From assembly GCA_944383825.1 (NCBI GenBank), contig CALWRA010000008.1, positions 1-64,000 on the forward strand: a stretch of 64,000 nt of DNA, read 5' to 3'. The notes under the pieces were generated by a model, which did not search any database, had not been told where the DNA came from, and saw only the letters and a list, made by a program, of their open reading frames with translations. Shown here piece by piece: positions 16,486 through 25,311 of the stretch. Each line of letters begins with the position of its first letter. Positions within the stretch are counted from its first letter, which is position 1. Both the position numbers and the translations under genes were made by a program. Origin of the DNA: an uncultured Acetatifactor sp. GTDB lineage: Bacteria; Bacillota; Clostridia; Lachnospirales; Lachnospiraceae.

Positions 16486-17052
16486 TTAGCTTTTCTTGTA
16501 ACCACACTTAGGGCATACCCCGTTTTCATCCAGCGCGATGCCGCACAGAGGGCAGCGCTCAACGGTCAGACTCGGTTTATATTCCTCCGACGCTTCATTC
16601 ACACCGCTGGAGAAGGTGAGCTTGGCAATGTTCAGCTTATCCTTCAGGAGATCATAAACAATCTTAATCATACCTTCAACCGTCATAGTTTCCTTAGTAA
16701 CCACCAAACGGCATTCCGGATACGCGGTTGCAAGCTCCGTCTTAAAAGCGGGTCCCTTCATGACATTGTTCGGCGCGCCATCACGGATGCCCTGCTTCTC
16801 ATAAACATCCAGAATCGCAGGCAGAAGAGGATCATCCTCCCGAAGGACCAGTGCATGGTCAAAATTTTTCAAAACGTCCCACGCAGTCTTCTGAACCTCA
16901 TTACAGGGGAAAACCATGTTCACACCCGGATTGACGGAATCTTCAACCTCGATGGTCAGGACGCCCGTATGTCCATGCAGATACTGAGCCTCCCCCTTAA
17001 ATCCATAGAATCGGTGTGCATACTGCAAATCCAGTTTTGTGATACTTCTCAT
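16486..17052 (-). CDS. QueD-like 6-pyruvoyl-tetrahydropterin synthase homologue with zinc ribbon
   Basis: A 188-residue protein of the PTPS/QueD fold. Zinc ligands are visible in YAHRF and LHGH, and the family block NFDHALVL is present. The catalytic cysteine normally found four residues before LHGH is absent (the local sequence is GEAQYLHGH), so ordinary 6-carboxytetrahydropterin synthesis is doubtful. The C-terminus adds a CxxC-x9-CxxC zinc ribbon (CPLCGIALDENGVCPKCGY), which standard QueD lacks. No other queuosine gene is adjacent. Fold assignment is firm; reaction is not. Confidence 0.75.
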   Translation of the reverse strand: MRSITKLDLQYAHRFYGFKGEAQYLHGHTGVLTIEVEDSVNPGVNMVFPCNEVQKTAWDVLKNFDHALVLREDDPLLPAILDVYEKQGIRDGAPNNVMKGPAFKTELATAYPECRLVVTKETMTVEGMIKIVYDLLKDKLNIAKLTFSSGVNEASEEYKPSLTVERCPLCGIALDENGVCPKCGYKKS

Positions 17053-17121
17053 AATACTTCTCCTTCTTATATTATTTACGGGTTTCTTTTGCGCCCGTAT
17101 GCGCTCTTATCTGGTAAAAGT

Positions 17122-17523
17122 TCAATGTGGAGCTTGGATCTCCTCTTTACATCGGCACTCTGCACAAACTCCCTTAAACATGAGGTCATATCCACTGAAC
17201 TCAAATCCGTGGGCGTCTTTGATGGCCCGTTCCAAATGTGGGATATAATCCATATCCACGTCATAAATTCTGCCGCACTTGAGGCACCTGACATGATAGT
17301 GCTCATGGCAGCAATGATCATAATGCTCGACGCCGGCCGGAACATCCATTTTTCTTATTTCTCCCTCTTCTGCCAATTGATTCAGATTTCTGTATACGGT
17401 GCCTTTGCTGATGGTTGGGTGTTCCGCAGTAGCTGCGGTATACACCTCATCCACAGTGGGATGGCTTTTCAGCTCCCTTACGGTTTTCAGCACTAAAGAA
17501 CGCTGAATAGTATTTCGCTTCAC
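17122..17523 (-). CDS. Fur-family regulator, PerR-like
   Basis: A 133-residue metal-dependent repressor. It starts (V/M)KRNTIQRSLVLKTVREL, with a winged helix containing ISKGTVYRNLNQLAEEG. A His-rich metal site follows (HYDHCCHEHYHV), and there are two CxxC structural-zinc pairs (CLKC and CAEC). Size and motifs resemble PerR more than Fur or Zur, but this is not certain. The GTG at 17523, preceded by AGGGAG, matches the usual family N-terminus better than the TTG at 17541. A palindrome just upstream suggests autoregulation. Confidence 0.85.
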   Translation of the reverse strand: MKRNTIQRSLVLKTVRELKSHPTVDEVYTAATAEHPTISKGTVYRNLNQLAEEGEIRKMDVPAGVEHYDHCCHEHYHVRCLKCGRIYDVDMDYIPHLERAIKDAHGFEFSGYDLMFKGVCAECRCKEEIQAPH

Positions 17524-17544
17524 AAAAATACACTCCCTCAAAAT

Positions 17545-17562
17545 AAATAATAGTTCTTATTT
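17545..17562. promoter_or_regulatory. Candidate Fur/PerR box upstream of the regulator
   Basis: AAATAA-TAGTTC-TTATTT is an interrupted palindrome located between the -10 and the start codon of the Fur-family gene. It resembles, without matching exactly, the AT-rich PerR box. Position fits autorepression. Confidence 0.45.
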
Positions 17563-17571
17563 CTATTTAAT

Positions 17572-17600
17572 ATAATATATTAATTAATAATATTTGTCAA
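17572..17600 (-). promoter_or_regulatory. Sigma-A promoter of the Fur-family gene
   Basis: Minus strand: TTGACA (17595-17600), 17-bp AT-rich spacer, TATTAT (17572-17577). Close to consensus, 48 bp before the GTG start. Confidence 0.75.
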
Positions 17601-17696
17601 TAAGGAAATCAAGTTTTAAAAAAATTTTATGTCCCACGCCGAAATTATGCAAAGCAATGAAAGGCCCGCTATGGGAACTTCCCATTGTCATAAATA

Positions 17697-17735
17697 CAAA
17701 AAGCTCCGACTGTAGTGATACAGTCGGAGCTTTTT
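17697..17735 (-). terminator. Terminator after sipL
   Basis: A 15-bp perfect stem, AAAGCTCCGACTGTA (17700-17714) and TACAGTCGGAGCTTT (17719-17733), with a 4-base GTGA loop. T-runs flank both sides, so it may work in both directions. It lies 25 bp past the sipL stop codon. Confidence 0.85.
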
Positions 17736-17760
17736 CAAGTCAACGCTCAAAAGAGCGCCT

Positions 17761-19317
17761 TCACCCGCCTTTTACAATAAGCAGTTTCTGACCCGGTACC
17801 AGTTCATCGCTGCTTAGTTCATTCCACTCTCTCAGAGAATCCACCGGCACATAATATTTTTTGCCGATATTCCACAAATTGTCCCCTTCCTTTACCATAT
17901 AAATAACCATTCCCGGCAGGCTGCTCATCCTGGCGCTGTCCAGATCACTCACAGATACCTGACTGATCAGCTCCACCGGTATGTTTTTGAAAACCGTGGT
18001 TGCAAACGCCAGCACGGCCTTCACATCCATCTCTTCTCCGTCCAGCATGGTCACCTGAAGCTGTTCCACTTCGGCGTGCACCTTGCTCATATCCTCCGGA
18101 GCGATCTCAGGTACCTCCAGAGTATATTGGTAAGGTATCTGCGCCTGTGTGCTTCCGTAAGGAGCCTCATCATCGCCGGTTATGTACATCACCTTCACCA
18201 GAAGACTTCCCTTGAGCACAATTCCGTTCTCAATTACCGACTGCTGATCCAGCGAAGCCATGCCCTCACTGTGGAGCAGCTGAAGAATGGGCGCCCCCGG
18301 CTGCGCCGCCCGGATATGATCCGTAACCTTGGTCTTACCGGTGACTTTTGAAAGAAGCCTGCGCAGATTGGCCGACCGGGTAGCCGTATCCACCTCGTTT
18401 GTGACCCCGTATATGTCGGACACAAGCTCTATTTTCTCTTCCTCATAAATGCGTATGAAAATGTCCAGCACCAGATCCAGCCCGATGTTCCGCTCCTCGC
18501 CGTCAAAGTCAGGACGAATGGTAAGCTCCTGCTGCCCCAGGCTGTAACGAATATCCGGCAGCGTTCCCTCTCTGCAACCGTGACACTCCAATGTGCCGCT
18601 AAAGGGCAGAGTCGTCTCAAAGGAACGAACTGGATGATCCTCCCCCTCCCCTTCATACAGAATGAAAAAGTGAATATCTCCCTGTATGGTCAGCTTTTCC
18701 TCCATAACCTTGAATTCCACGTCTCCCAAGGAAATATTATTCCAGAGAATCTGAAAAATATTAGGATAGTTGGAGGGCAGGGATATCTCTTCCTTCACTC
18801 GGAAAATATCATTCTTGCTTATGGCAATCTGAGCTATGTTCATTGGCATTTTGCGATACTCTATGGTATCCTCTCCGTGTATTCCAATGGGTGCCTCCTC
18901 GTCATAAATTTCTTCCACGCCTGCATTCAGAGTGACCACCGACTGAACATTCAGCTTTCTGGAATTGATGGTACTGACGGTCAAATCCTCCACCTCTGCA
19001 TCCACCGTCACGGAATCCATGGCCGTAGCTCCCTCCAGATTGATCTTTTCTTCAAAGGGTATCTTGCCTTCCAAAAGCGTAAGACCTCCCCCCTCCTCTG
19101 AGGTATGATACAGCACATAAAAAACAAGTCTTCCCCTGACGTTCACGCAGTCCGTCCCCGGCTTGATCTCATCTATGACCAATGCGCCTTTCTCCAGGTT
19201 CAGGCTGCTTATGTCCGGCTTATTCTCAGGAATATTCACATCATCCTCAAGAGTGATCTGAGTGACCGCCTCCGCCCGGGTGCGATCCATATGTATATTT
19301 TTCTTTAAAAGCTCCAC
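17761..19317 (-). CDS. sipL: SipL-like spore coat morphogenetic protein (SPOCS + LysM)
   Basis: A 518-residue protein with two or more SPOCS (DUF3794) repeats (about 30-160 and 170-450) and a C-terminal LysM domain (about 470-515, with VIYMVKEGDNLWNIGKKYYV). In Clostridioides difficile the protein with this architecture, SipL, binds the SpoIVA ATPase through LysM and anchors the coat at the forespore surface. The start is GTG, 7 bases after GGAGG. A sigma-E-like promoter is seen upstream. Orthology is inferred from architecture and length. Confidence 0.8.
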   Translation of the reverse strand: MELLKKNIHMDRTRAEAVTQITLEDDVNIPENKPDISSLNLEKGALVIDEIKPGTDCVNVRGRLVFYVLYHTSEEGGGLTLLEGKIPFEEKINLEGATAMDSVTVDAEVEDLTVSTINSRKLNVQSVVTLNAGVEEIYDEEAPIGIHGEDTIEYRKMPMNIAQIAISKNDIFRVKEEISLPSNYPNIFQILWNNISLGDVEFKVMEEKLTIQGDIHFFILYEGEGEDHPVRSFETTLPFSGTLECHGCREGTLPDIRYSLGQQELTIRPDFDGEERNIGLDLVLDIFIRIYEEEKIELVSDIYGVTNEVDTATRSANLRRLLSKVTGKTKVTDHIRAAQPGAPILQLLHSEGMASLDQQSVIENGIVLKGSLLVKVMYITGDDEAPYGSTQAQIPYQYTLEVPEIAPEDMSKVHAEVEQLQVTMLDGEEMDVKAVLAFATTVFKNIPVELISQVSVSDLDSARMSSLPGMVIYMVKEGDNLWNIGKKYYVPVDSLREWNELSSDELVPGQKLLIVKGG

Positions 19318-19349
19318 AGATTTACCTCCATACGTATCCTTCTATCCAT

Positions 19350-19379
19350 ATACATATGAAGGTTCCTTTCTGTTTATGA
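19350..19379 (-). promoter_or_regulatory. Possible sigma-E promoter of sipL
   Basis: Minus strand: TCATAAA (19373-19379), 14-bp spacer, CATATGTAT (19350-19358). This resembles the mother-cell sigma-E consensus (ATATT, about 14 bp, CATACAnT) and fits the expected expression of sipL. Mismatches make it tentative. Confidence 0.4.
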
Positions 19380-19391
19380 CACAAGAATCCC

Positions 19392-20300
19392 CTATTCGTC
19401 CACTGCTCCGATGAGATCCGTCACGTTTTTCACCTGGTGCCGCCTCATGTATTCTTCCACTCCACGGAGCACGTCCATGGTAGCATAGGGATTTACAAAA
19501 TTCATAGCTCCCACGCTGACCGCGCTGGCCCCTGCCAGCAGAAACTCCACGGCGTCCTCCCCATCCGCAATACCTCCCATTCCGATAATCGGGATATTCA
19601 CTGCTTTGGCGGCCTCATAAACCATTCGGACTGCTATGGGCTTGATAGCAGGACCACTCATGCCTCCCGTCTTGTTTGCCAGAACAAATTTTCGCCGATG
19701 AATGTCTATTTTCATGCCCGTTATGGTATTGATCAGGGAAAGAGCATCCGCCCCCGCCGCTTCCGCCGCCCTCGCCATCTCTCTCATATCTGTTACGTTG
19801 GGACTAAGCTTCATGATAACAGGCTGCACCGCATGCCTTTTGATTTCAGCGGTAATGTTTTCCAGCGCCTGCGCGCTTTGTCCAAAGGCAATGGCTCCCT
19901 CCTTCACATTGGGACAGGACACATTGATTTCCAGCATAGACACCGCTTTTTCCTCTCCCAACCGTTCTACAACCTCCACATAATCCCTCACGGTCTTCCC
20001 GCAGACATTTACAATCACCTTTGTGGAAAACTGTTTCAGGAAAGGAATATCCCTTTCCAGAAAAATATCGATGCCGGGATTCTGAAGTCCTATGGCATTC
20101 AGCATTCCTCCATAGACCTCCGCCACTCTGGGCGTAGGATTCCCTGTCCAGGGTACATTGGACACCCCCTTGGTCACCACCGCTCCCAAGCGGTTTAAAT
20201 CCACAAATTCAGAATATTCCATTCCGGATCCAAAGGTTCCTGAAGCTGTCATGACAGGATTCTGAAACGTAACCCCCGCAATATTTGTCTGCAGATTCAT
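19392..20300 (-). CDS. pyrD: Dihydroorotate dehydrogenase B, catalytic subunit
   Basis: Oxidises dihydroorotate to orotate in UMP synthesis, as the FMN subunit of the NAD-dependent class 1B enzyme. The 302-residue barrel has NPVMTASGTFGSGMEY, the catalytic cysteine in EINVSCPNVKEGAIAFGQ, and the FMN phosphate site IGMGGIADGEDAVEFLLAGA. Its ATG overlaps the pyrK stop (TGATG), so the two subunits are translationally coupled. The presence of pyrK confirms the 1B type. Confidence 0.95.
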   Translation of the reverse strand: MNLQTNIAGVTFQNPVMTASGTFGSGMEYSEFVDLNRLGAVVTKGVSNVPWTGNPTPRVAEVYGGMLNAIGLQNPGIDIFLERDIPFLKQFSTKVIVNVCGKTVRDYVEVVERLGEEKAVSMLEINVSCPNVKEGAIAFGQSAQALENITAEIKRHAVQPVIMKLSPNVTDMREMARAAEAAGADALSLINTITGMKIDIHRRKFVLANKTGGMSGPAIKPIAVRMVYEAAKAVNIPIIGMGGIADGEDAVEFLLAGASAVSVGAMNFVNPYATMDVLRGVEEYMRRHQVKNVTDLIGAVDE

Positions 20301-21070
20301 CAGATTTCCACCTCCCCTGCTTCAAAAACCGGTCCATCGGTACAGATTCTCGCATTATGCACATGGGAATGAGCATCCACATTCTTTGTTTTTACCACAC
20401 AGCCCAGACATGCTCCCACTCCACATGCCATATGCTCCTCCAATGAAATGTACGCAGGAATATTTTTTTTCCGCGCATACTCCTTTACTGCTCTCAGCAT
20501 GGGCATGGGACCGCAGGCAAAAATCACATCCGCTTCATACCCATCCTCTGAGATGGCATCCAGAACATTCCCCTTTGCCCCCCTGCTCCCATCCTCCGTC
20601 GCAATTACAGTTCTTGCGTATTGTTCCAAATCCTCCTTTAAAAACAAGTTCTCATCCCGGTAGCCCGCTCCAATCAGCTTATCCCCCCGTATCTGTTTGG
20701 CCAGCTGAAGAATGGGAGGAATGCCGATACCTCCACCTAAGAGCAAAGCTCTTTTTCCCTCTGCGGCTCCAATGGGAAAACCGTTTCCAAGAGGCCCCAG
20801 GACATCCGCCTCATCCCCTTCGCCGTAAGAGGAAAATTCCCTGGTGCCCTGACCTGCAATGCGGTATACCACCCTGATGCCGGTGCCCTCCTTATTGACC
20901 TCGCAAATACTAATGGGCCTGGGAAGCAGTGTGCTTCTGTCCTTCGGATAAATGCAGATAAACTGCCCCGCTGCAGTCTGCCCGGCAATTCCTGTATCCA
21001 ACCACATATCATATATATCCGGTCCGATCTGCTTCTGGGAAATCACTCTCGCCTTCTGTTTCTGTTTCAT
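20300..21070 (-). CDS. pyrK: Dihydroorotate dehydrogenase B, electron-transfer subunit
   Basis: The FAD and [2Fe-2S] subunit that passes electrons from dihydroorotate dehydrogenase to NAD+. The 256-residue protein has a ferredoxin-reductase fold (RPISICEVN, then the nucleotide-binding LLLGGGIGIPPILQLAKQI). The cluster site is at the C-terminus: ACGVGACLGCVV with a fourth cysteine in ARICTDGPVF. The ATG at 21070 gives the usual family length; one at 21112 overlaps the pyrC end and is possible. It lies between pyrC and pyrD in a three-gene operon. Confidence 0.93.
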   Translation of the reverse strand: MKQKQKARVISQKQIGPDIYDMWLDTGIAGQTAAGQFICIYPKDRSTLLPRPISICEVNKEGTGIRVVYRIAGQGTREFSSYGEGDEADVLGPLGNGFPIGAAEGKRALLLGGGIGIPPILQLAKQIRGDKLIGAGYRDENLFLKEDLEQYARTVIATEDGSRGAKGNVLDAISEDGYEADVIFACGPMPMLRAVKEYARKKNIPAYISLEEHMACGVGACLGCVVKTKNVDAHSHVHNARICTDGPVFEAGEVEI

Positions 21071-21098
21071 TCTTCCGTTTCCTTTCCCTGGACTTTTA

Positions 21099-22370
21099 TC
21101 ACCAATCCTCATGTATCACCCGACCCCTGCAGAGGACGGCTCTCACCCTGCCTTTCAGACTCCATCCGGTGAAGGGCGTGTTAGAGGACTTAGAGGCATA
21201 TTCCCCGGGAATCATTTCCGCGGCGGTGTCAATCAGTATAATATCCGCAGGCCCTCCCTCCGCAAGATATCCCGCGTTCAAATGATACATGGCGGCAGGA
21301 TTGGCGGTCATTTTACATAAAAGCTGTTTCATCGTAAGAAAACCTTCATCCACAAGCTCCGTAATGCCCAACGCAAGCGCGGTTTCCAGTCCGATAATCC
21401 CGCTGGGAGCCTCTGCAAAGGACTTTTCCTTCTCCTGGACGGTGTGGGGAGCATGATCTGTGGCAATCACATCGATTGTGCCATCCACCAGTCCTCTGAT
21501 AATCTCCAGCCGATCCTCCTCCTCCCTCAGAGGCGGATTCATTTTTGCCAGAGTTCCGTATTCTATCACCGCCTCCTCCGTTAATGTAAAATGGTGGGGC
21601 GTAGCCTCCGCATGGATATTTCCTCCCTGCTTTTTCGCCTGGCGAACCAGCTCCACCGCCTCCTTTGTACTGATATGCTGAATATCAATGCAGGCTCCCG
21701 TCTCAAGAGCAAGCTTCAAATCCCTTTCCACCATTACAATCTCCGCCTCTCTGGGAGACCCTTTTATGCCAAAGTGCGCGCTGGCCTTACCATGATGAAT
21801 GCCATTATTGCCGATCAGACCGGGGTGCTCCTCATGAAAGCTAATGGGCATGTCCAGCCTGGCTGCCTCCCTCATGGCCTGCCGCACAATTTCTTCGTCC
21901 AGCAGAGGAATGCCATCATCTGTAAAGCCTACAGCCCCTGCCCGCGCCAGATCCTCCATGGGCGTCAGCGTCTTTCCCTTCATTCCCATAGTCACGTTGG
22001 CGCAGGACAAAACATGGATATCCGTCTGTCCGCCTCTCTCCAGAACATGGCCCAGGGTTTCCGTGTTATCTACAGGGGGCCTGGTATTGGCCATCAGTAC
22101 CACCGTGGTAAAACCTCCCTTTACGGCTGATGCCGCTCCTGTGAAAATATCCTCCTTTTGAGTAAAGCCCGGCTCCCGAAAATGAACGTGAACGTCTACC
22201 AGGCCCGGAGCCACCAGAAGACCTTCCGCATCAATGACCCTGCAGCCCTTTCCCGGCGTCTCGATATTCTTTGCAATCTTTGCAATAACATCCTTTTCCG
22301 CTAAAACGTCGTAATTTCCCTCCATACCGGATTTGGGATCAATCAGATATCCGTTTTTAATCAGTATCAT
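21099..22370 (-). CDS. pyrC: Dihydroorotase
   Basis: Zinc enzyme that cyclises carbamoyl aspartate to dihydroorotate. The 423-residue protein is the long type I form. Metal ligands are in DVHVHFREPG; further signature blocks are TTVVLMANTRPPVDN, the metal His in IQHIST and the catalytic Asp in IATDHAPH. The ATG at 22370 follows GGGGAGG by five bases and matches the family N-terminus (MILIKNGYLID). First gene of the pyrC-pyrK-pyrD operon. Confidence 0.94.
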   Translation of the reverse strand: MILIKNGYLIDPKSGMEGNYDVLAEKDVIAKIAKNIETPGKGCRVIDAEGLLVAPGLVDVHVHFREPGFTQKEDIFTGAASAVKGGFTTVVLMANTRPPVDNTETLGHVLERGGQTDIHVLSCANVTMGMKGKTLTPMEDLARAGAVGFTDDGIPLLDEEIVRQAMREAARLDMPISFHEEHPGLIGNNGIHHGKASAHFGIKGSPREAEIVMVERDLKLALETGACIDIQHISTKEAVELVRQAKKQGGNIHAEATPHHFTLTEEAVIEYGTLAKMNPPLREEEDRLEIIRGLVDGTIDVIATDHAPHTVQEKEKSFAEAPSGIIGLETALALGITELVDEGFLTMKQLLCKMTANPAAMYHLNAGYLAEGGPADIILIDTAAEMIPGEYASKSSNTPFTGWSLKGRVRAVLCRGRVIHEDW

Positions 22371-22602
22371 ACATGCCTCCCCAGCACGCTGGCCTCGTTT
22401 TTTCACAAGTTTATCATGTTTTCTCCAAATAGGCAATCGAAGACTTTCCCGTCCTGTTCTTTGGAATAATCATGAGGCTATAAAGCAGGAAAGGATAATG
22501 AATACCCGCCGAAGCGGGCAGAGACCGCAGCCCTTCTTTCTGCTCGGGGCCCGGCCATGGACATCCTGAAATGTCTTCCTGCCCGGAACATCGGCCTTTC
22601 CG

Positions 22603-23010
22603 CTACTCAAACATAACTGTCTGATCCAGATACTCGGTTTTAATCACAATAAAAGGATAGGAGGCCGTCTGATTGCTCTTTTCCTCCTGTCCCGGCCCTA
22701 ACAGGCTTGCACTCACATATATGGCCGTATCCGTCAGATAAAGCTCGTTTACGGCAATGCTGTATCCTCCTGTCTGCTGTCGTCCGTATCCGATACATAT
22801 GTATAAATTTTCATTATCGCTGTACGTCAGCTGAAAAGGTTCGCTTTTCTTCTCTTCAATTATCTCCATAAGCTCTTCGGGTATTTTCTCCTGGCTCAGA
22901 ACTGTAAAGTCCAAATCCCTCAGCTTGACTCTTTCATCGCTTAAAAGCGTGCACCCCGAAATGCACAGAACGCTAAGCAGAGTCAATAAGCCACATACGA
23001 TTTTTTTCAT
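22603..23010 (-). CDS. Small lipoprotein, unknown function
   Basis: A 135-residue lipoprotein: MKKIVCGLLTLLSVL hydrophobic segment, lipobox CISGC, then a domain with VKLRDLDFTVL and ELMEIIEEKKSEPF. GGGG seven bases upstream supports the ATG at 23010. Proteins of this plan (short Lachnospiraceae lipoproteins) have no assigned role. It lies upstream of the pyr operon but is separated from it by about 230 bp. Confidence 0.6.
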   Translation of the reverse strand: MKKIVCGLLTLLSVLCISGCTLLSDERVKLRDLDFTVLSQEKIPEELMEIIEEKKSEPFQLTYSDNENLYICIGYGRQQTGGYSIAVNELYLTDTAIYVSASLLGPGQEEKSNQTASYPFIVIKTEYLDQTVMFE

Positions 23011-23111
23011 ATCGATTCCCCACAATGGGTTTTTCTCTATTCTATGTACAGAAACGACATTTTATGATATACTCGGGAAGAAAATAAACTTCAGGAAAGT
23101 GTGATACCCTT

Positions 23112-23858
23112 ATGATTCGTTTTATAATAGTAGCAGCCTTTGTGGTTCTTTTTTTGATTTTGTCCATTCCCCTGCTGATTGCAGAATGGATCATCGGCAA
23201 ATTCAATCCCACCGCCAAGGATAAAAGCTCTCTGGCCATTGTAAACTGGGCCTTTCGCTGGGTGCTGCGTCTGGCGGGCACCAAAATCATTGTCCTGGGT
23301 GAGGAAAATGTTCCCAAGGACACAGCGGTTCTATATGTGGGCAATCACCGCAGCTATTTCGACATTGTGATGACTTATGTCCGGGTTCCCCGCCCCACCG
23401 GCTATATCGCCAAAAAGGAAATGCTCAGATGGCCTCTTCTGAGAAACTGGATGAAAAATCTACACTGTCTTTTTCTTGACAGGGACAATATCAAAGAGGG
23501 GCTCAAAACCATCCTTACCGGAGTGGAGAAGGTCAGAAACGGCATCTCCATCTGTATCTTTCCGGAGGGCACGCGCAATAAGATTCCCGATACCTTCCTT
23601 CCCTTCCATGAGGGAAGCTTCAAAATTGCAGAAAAGGGAAATGTCCCCATCGTGCCAATGTCCATTGTAAACTCGGCAGCTATTTTTGAGGATCATCTCC
23701 CTAAGGTGAGAAAAGCCACTGTTGTGATTGAATATTGCAAGCCCATTCATATAAAGGAGCTTGATAAGGAGACCCGCAAAAGGCTGGGGACCTACGTTTC
23801 AGGCATTATTTCCGACCGATATTTCGCCAACAAGGAAGCATTTTTCAATCAGCTCTGA
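23112..23858 (+). CDS. plsC: 1-acyl-glycerol-3-phosphate acyltransferase
   Basis: Membrane enzyme that acylates lysophosphatidic acid in phospholipid synthesis. The 248-residue protein has an N-terminal transmembrane helix (about 2-25), the HX4D catalytic motif in NHRSYFDIVM and the substrate motif FPEGTRNK, followed by VPIVPMSIVN. It is alone on the plus strand, and its last 60 bp overlap the 3' end of murF on the other strand. Confidence 0.9.
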   Translation: MIRFIIVAAFVVLFLILSIPLLIAEWIIGKFNPTAKDKSSLAIVNWAFRWVLRLAGTKIIVLGEENVPKDTAVLYVGNHRSYFDIVMTYVRVPRPTGYIAKKEMLRWPLLRNWMKNLHCLFLDRDNIKEGLKTILTGVEKVRNGISICIFPEGTRNKIPDTFLPFHEGSFKIAEKGNVPIVPMSIVNSAAIFEDHLPKVRKATVVIEYCKPIHIKELDKETRKRLGTYVSGIISDRYFANKEAFFNQL

Positions 23859-25271
23859 AAATTTCATACCATGGGATGCCTTTAAAAGGATGGTATCTCC
23901 CCAGGGAATCAGCGGCCTGTCGGCCGCTTCTTTTTTTCCTGAAAGAGCATCAAAAAGCTGATTTCTGTCCCGAAAATACAAAACTCTCTGATTTTCCTTT
24001 GCAGTCTTTAGGGCAGCCCGATACATATGCAGGGAGTTTTCGCCTACGCAGTAGATTCTGTCTATTCCCGCCAGAGCCGCATAGGCTCCCGTCTCACTAT
24101 GGAGGGCGTCGGAATTCTCTCCCAGCTCAAACATATCGCCCAGTATAGCCGTCTTCCCCGTATCCGCCATGGAAAGCAGGTCAATGGCCGCCCTCATGGA
24201 TACGGGATTTGCATTATAGCAATCGTCAATTAGCGTATAATGCTTCAGACGAAGCAGACGGCTGCGGCCATTTACTGCGGCAGCCTTTCCGACTCCTTCA
24301 CGGATTTCCTCCTTCGTAAGCCCCAGAAGCATTCCCACACAGGCTGCCCCAGCGGCATTTATTACCATATGTCTGCCCGGCAGGGGAATATGGATCCTTA
24401 TGGTCTCCTCGCCGTCCCCTCTTTTCAGGTGAAGCAAAGCATTGCTTCCCCACAGCCCGCAGCCAGCAATGTCCGTGGCATATGCCTCTTCCTGTCTGCT
24501 TTCTCCCAAGCCGAAAAAGCAGGGGCGTTTTCCCTTAACCTGCCTGATGGTCCGCAGCTTATCATCTCCGCCGTACAGACATACAGCCCCATCCTCCGCC
24601 ATAAAATCGAATATTTCCGACTTGGCCTTTAGAATACCATCCCTGCTTCCGAGATTTTCCAGATGGCACTGTCCAATATTGGTAATCACACAAATATCCG
24701 GCCGAACCATTTTACTGAGACGATGCATCTCTCCAAAATCACTGATCCCCATCTCCACCACCGCCGCCTGATGCTCTCTGCGGATGCGAAGCAGTGTCAG
24801 GGGTACGCCGATTTCATTGTTGTAATTTCCCTCTGTTTTCAGCACTGAATATTTTTCCCCCAGCACTGCCGCAATGAACTCCTTGGTGCTGGTCTTTCCC
24901 ACGCTTCCTGTGATTCCCACAAATGGAATCCGAAGGGTTTTTCTGTAAAATTCCGCCATATCCTTAAGGGCCTGGAGGCTATTTTCCACCAGCAGATAAC
25001 TGCCCCATGCCTCCGCAGACACTCCGTGCTCTTCCTCCACCTGCTTCGGTGTTTTCTCCGTGACCACAAGACTGGCTCCCCTGGCAAACGCCTGCATGAC
25101 AAACTTGTGTCCGTCCACCCGGTTACCTCCAACAGCCACAAATACCTCGCCATTGGTTATCTGTCTGGAATCCAGTGTAACGCCGTTCACTTTCTGCTCC
25201 GGGCATACGCCCTTCTGAAGCGCCAGCTTTCCTCCGCAGGCCTCCTGAATCTGTCCTATTTTTAAATCCAT
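23799..25271 (-). CDS. murF: UDP-MurNAc-tripeptide:D-Ala-D-Ala ligase
   Basis: Adds D-Ala-D-Ala to the UDP-MurNAc tripeptide, the last cytoplasmic step of the peptidoglycan precursor. The 490-residue Mur ligase has the ATP loop in GITGSVGKTSTKEF, followed by EGNYNNEIGVPLTLL, VVEMGISDFGEMHRL and DDCYNANPVSM. The ATG at 25271, after GAGG, matches the family N-terminus. The C-terminus runs 60 bp into the convergent plsC gene. It follows ddl, which supplies its substrate, 40 bp upstream. Confidence 0.94.
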   Translation of the reverse strand: MDLKIGQIQEACGGKLALQKGVCPEQKVNGVTLDSRQITNGEVFVAVGGNRVDGHKFVMQAFARGASLVVTEKTPKQVEEEHGVSAEAWGSYLLVENSLQALKDMAEFYRKTLRIPFVGITGSVGKTSTKEFIAAVLGEKYSVLKTEGNYNNEIGVPLTLLRIRREHQAAVVEMGISDFGEMHRLSKMVRPDICVITNIGQCHLENLGSRDGILKAKSEIFDFMAEDGAVCLYGGDDKLRTIRQVKGKRPCFFGLGESRQEEAYATDIAGCGLWGSNALLHLKRGDGEETIRIHIPLPGRHMVINAAGAACVGMLLGLTKEEIREGVGKAAAVNGRSRLLRLKHYTLIDDCYNANPVSMRAAIDLLSMADTGKTAILGDMFELGENSDALHSETGAYAALAGIDRIYCVGENSLHMYRAALKTAKENQRVLYFRDRNQLFDALSGKKEAADRPLIPWGDTILLKASHGMKFSELIEKCFLVGEISVGNNA

Positions 25272-25311
25272 GATTTTCCTCATCCCTACAATCTTCCCAT
25301 ACATTCACCAC

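Noticed and set aside
22371..22602. PyrR attenuator or leader peptide before pyrC
   Set aside because: A CCCGC-loop-GCGGG hairpin and a 23-codon plus-strand ORF (22498) were seen, but no PyrR-binding loop, no terminator T-run and no antiterminator alternative could be found.
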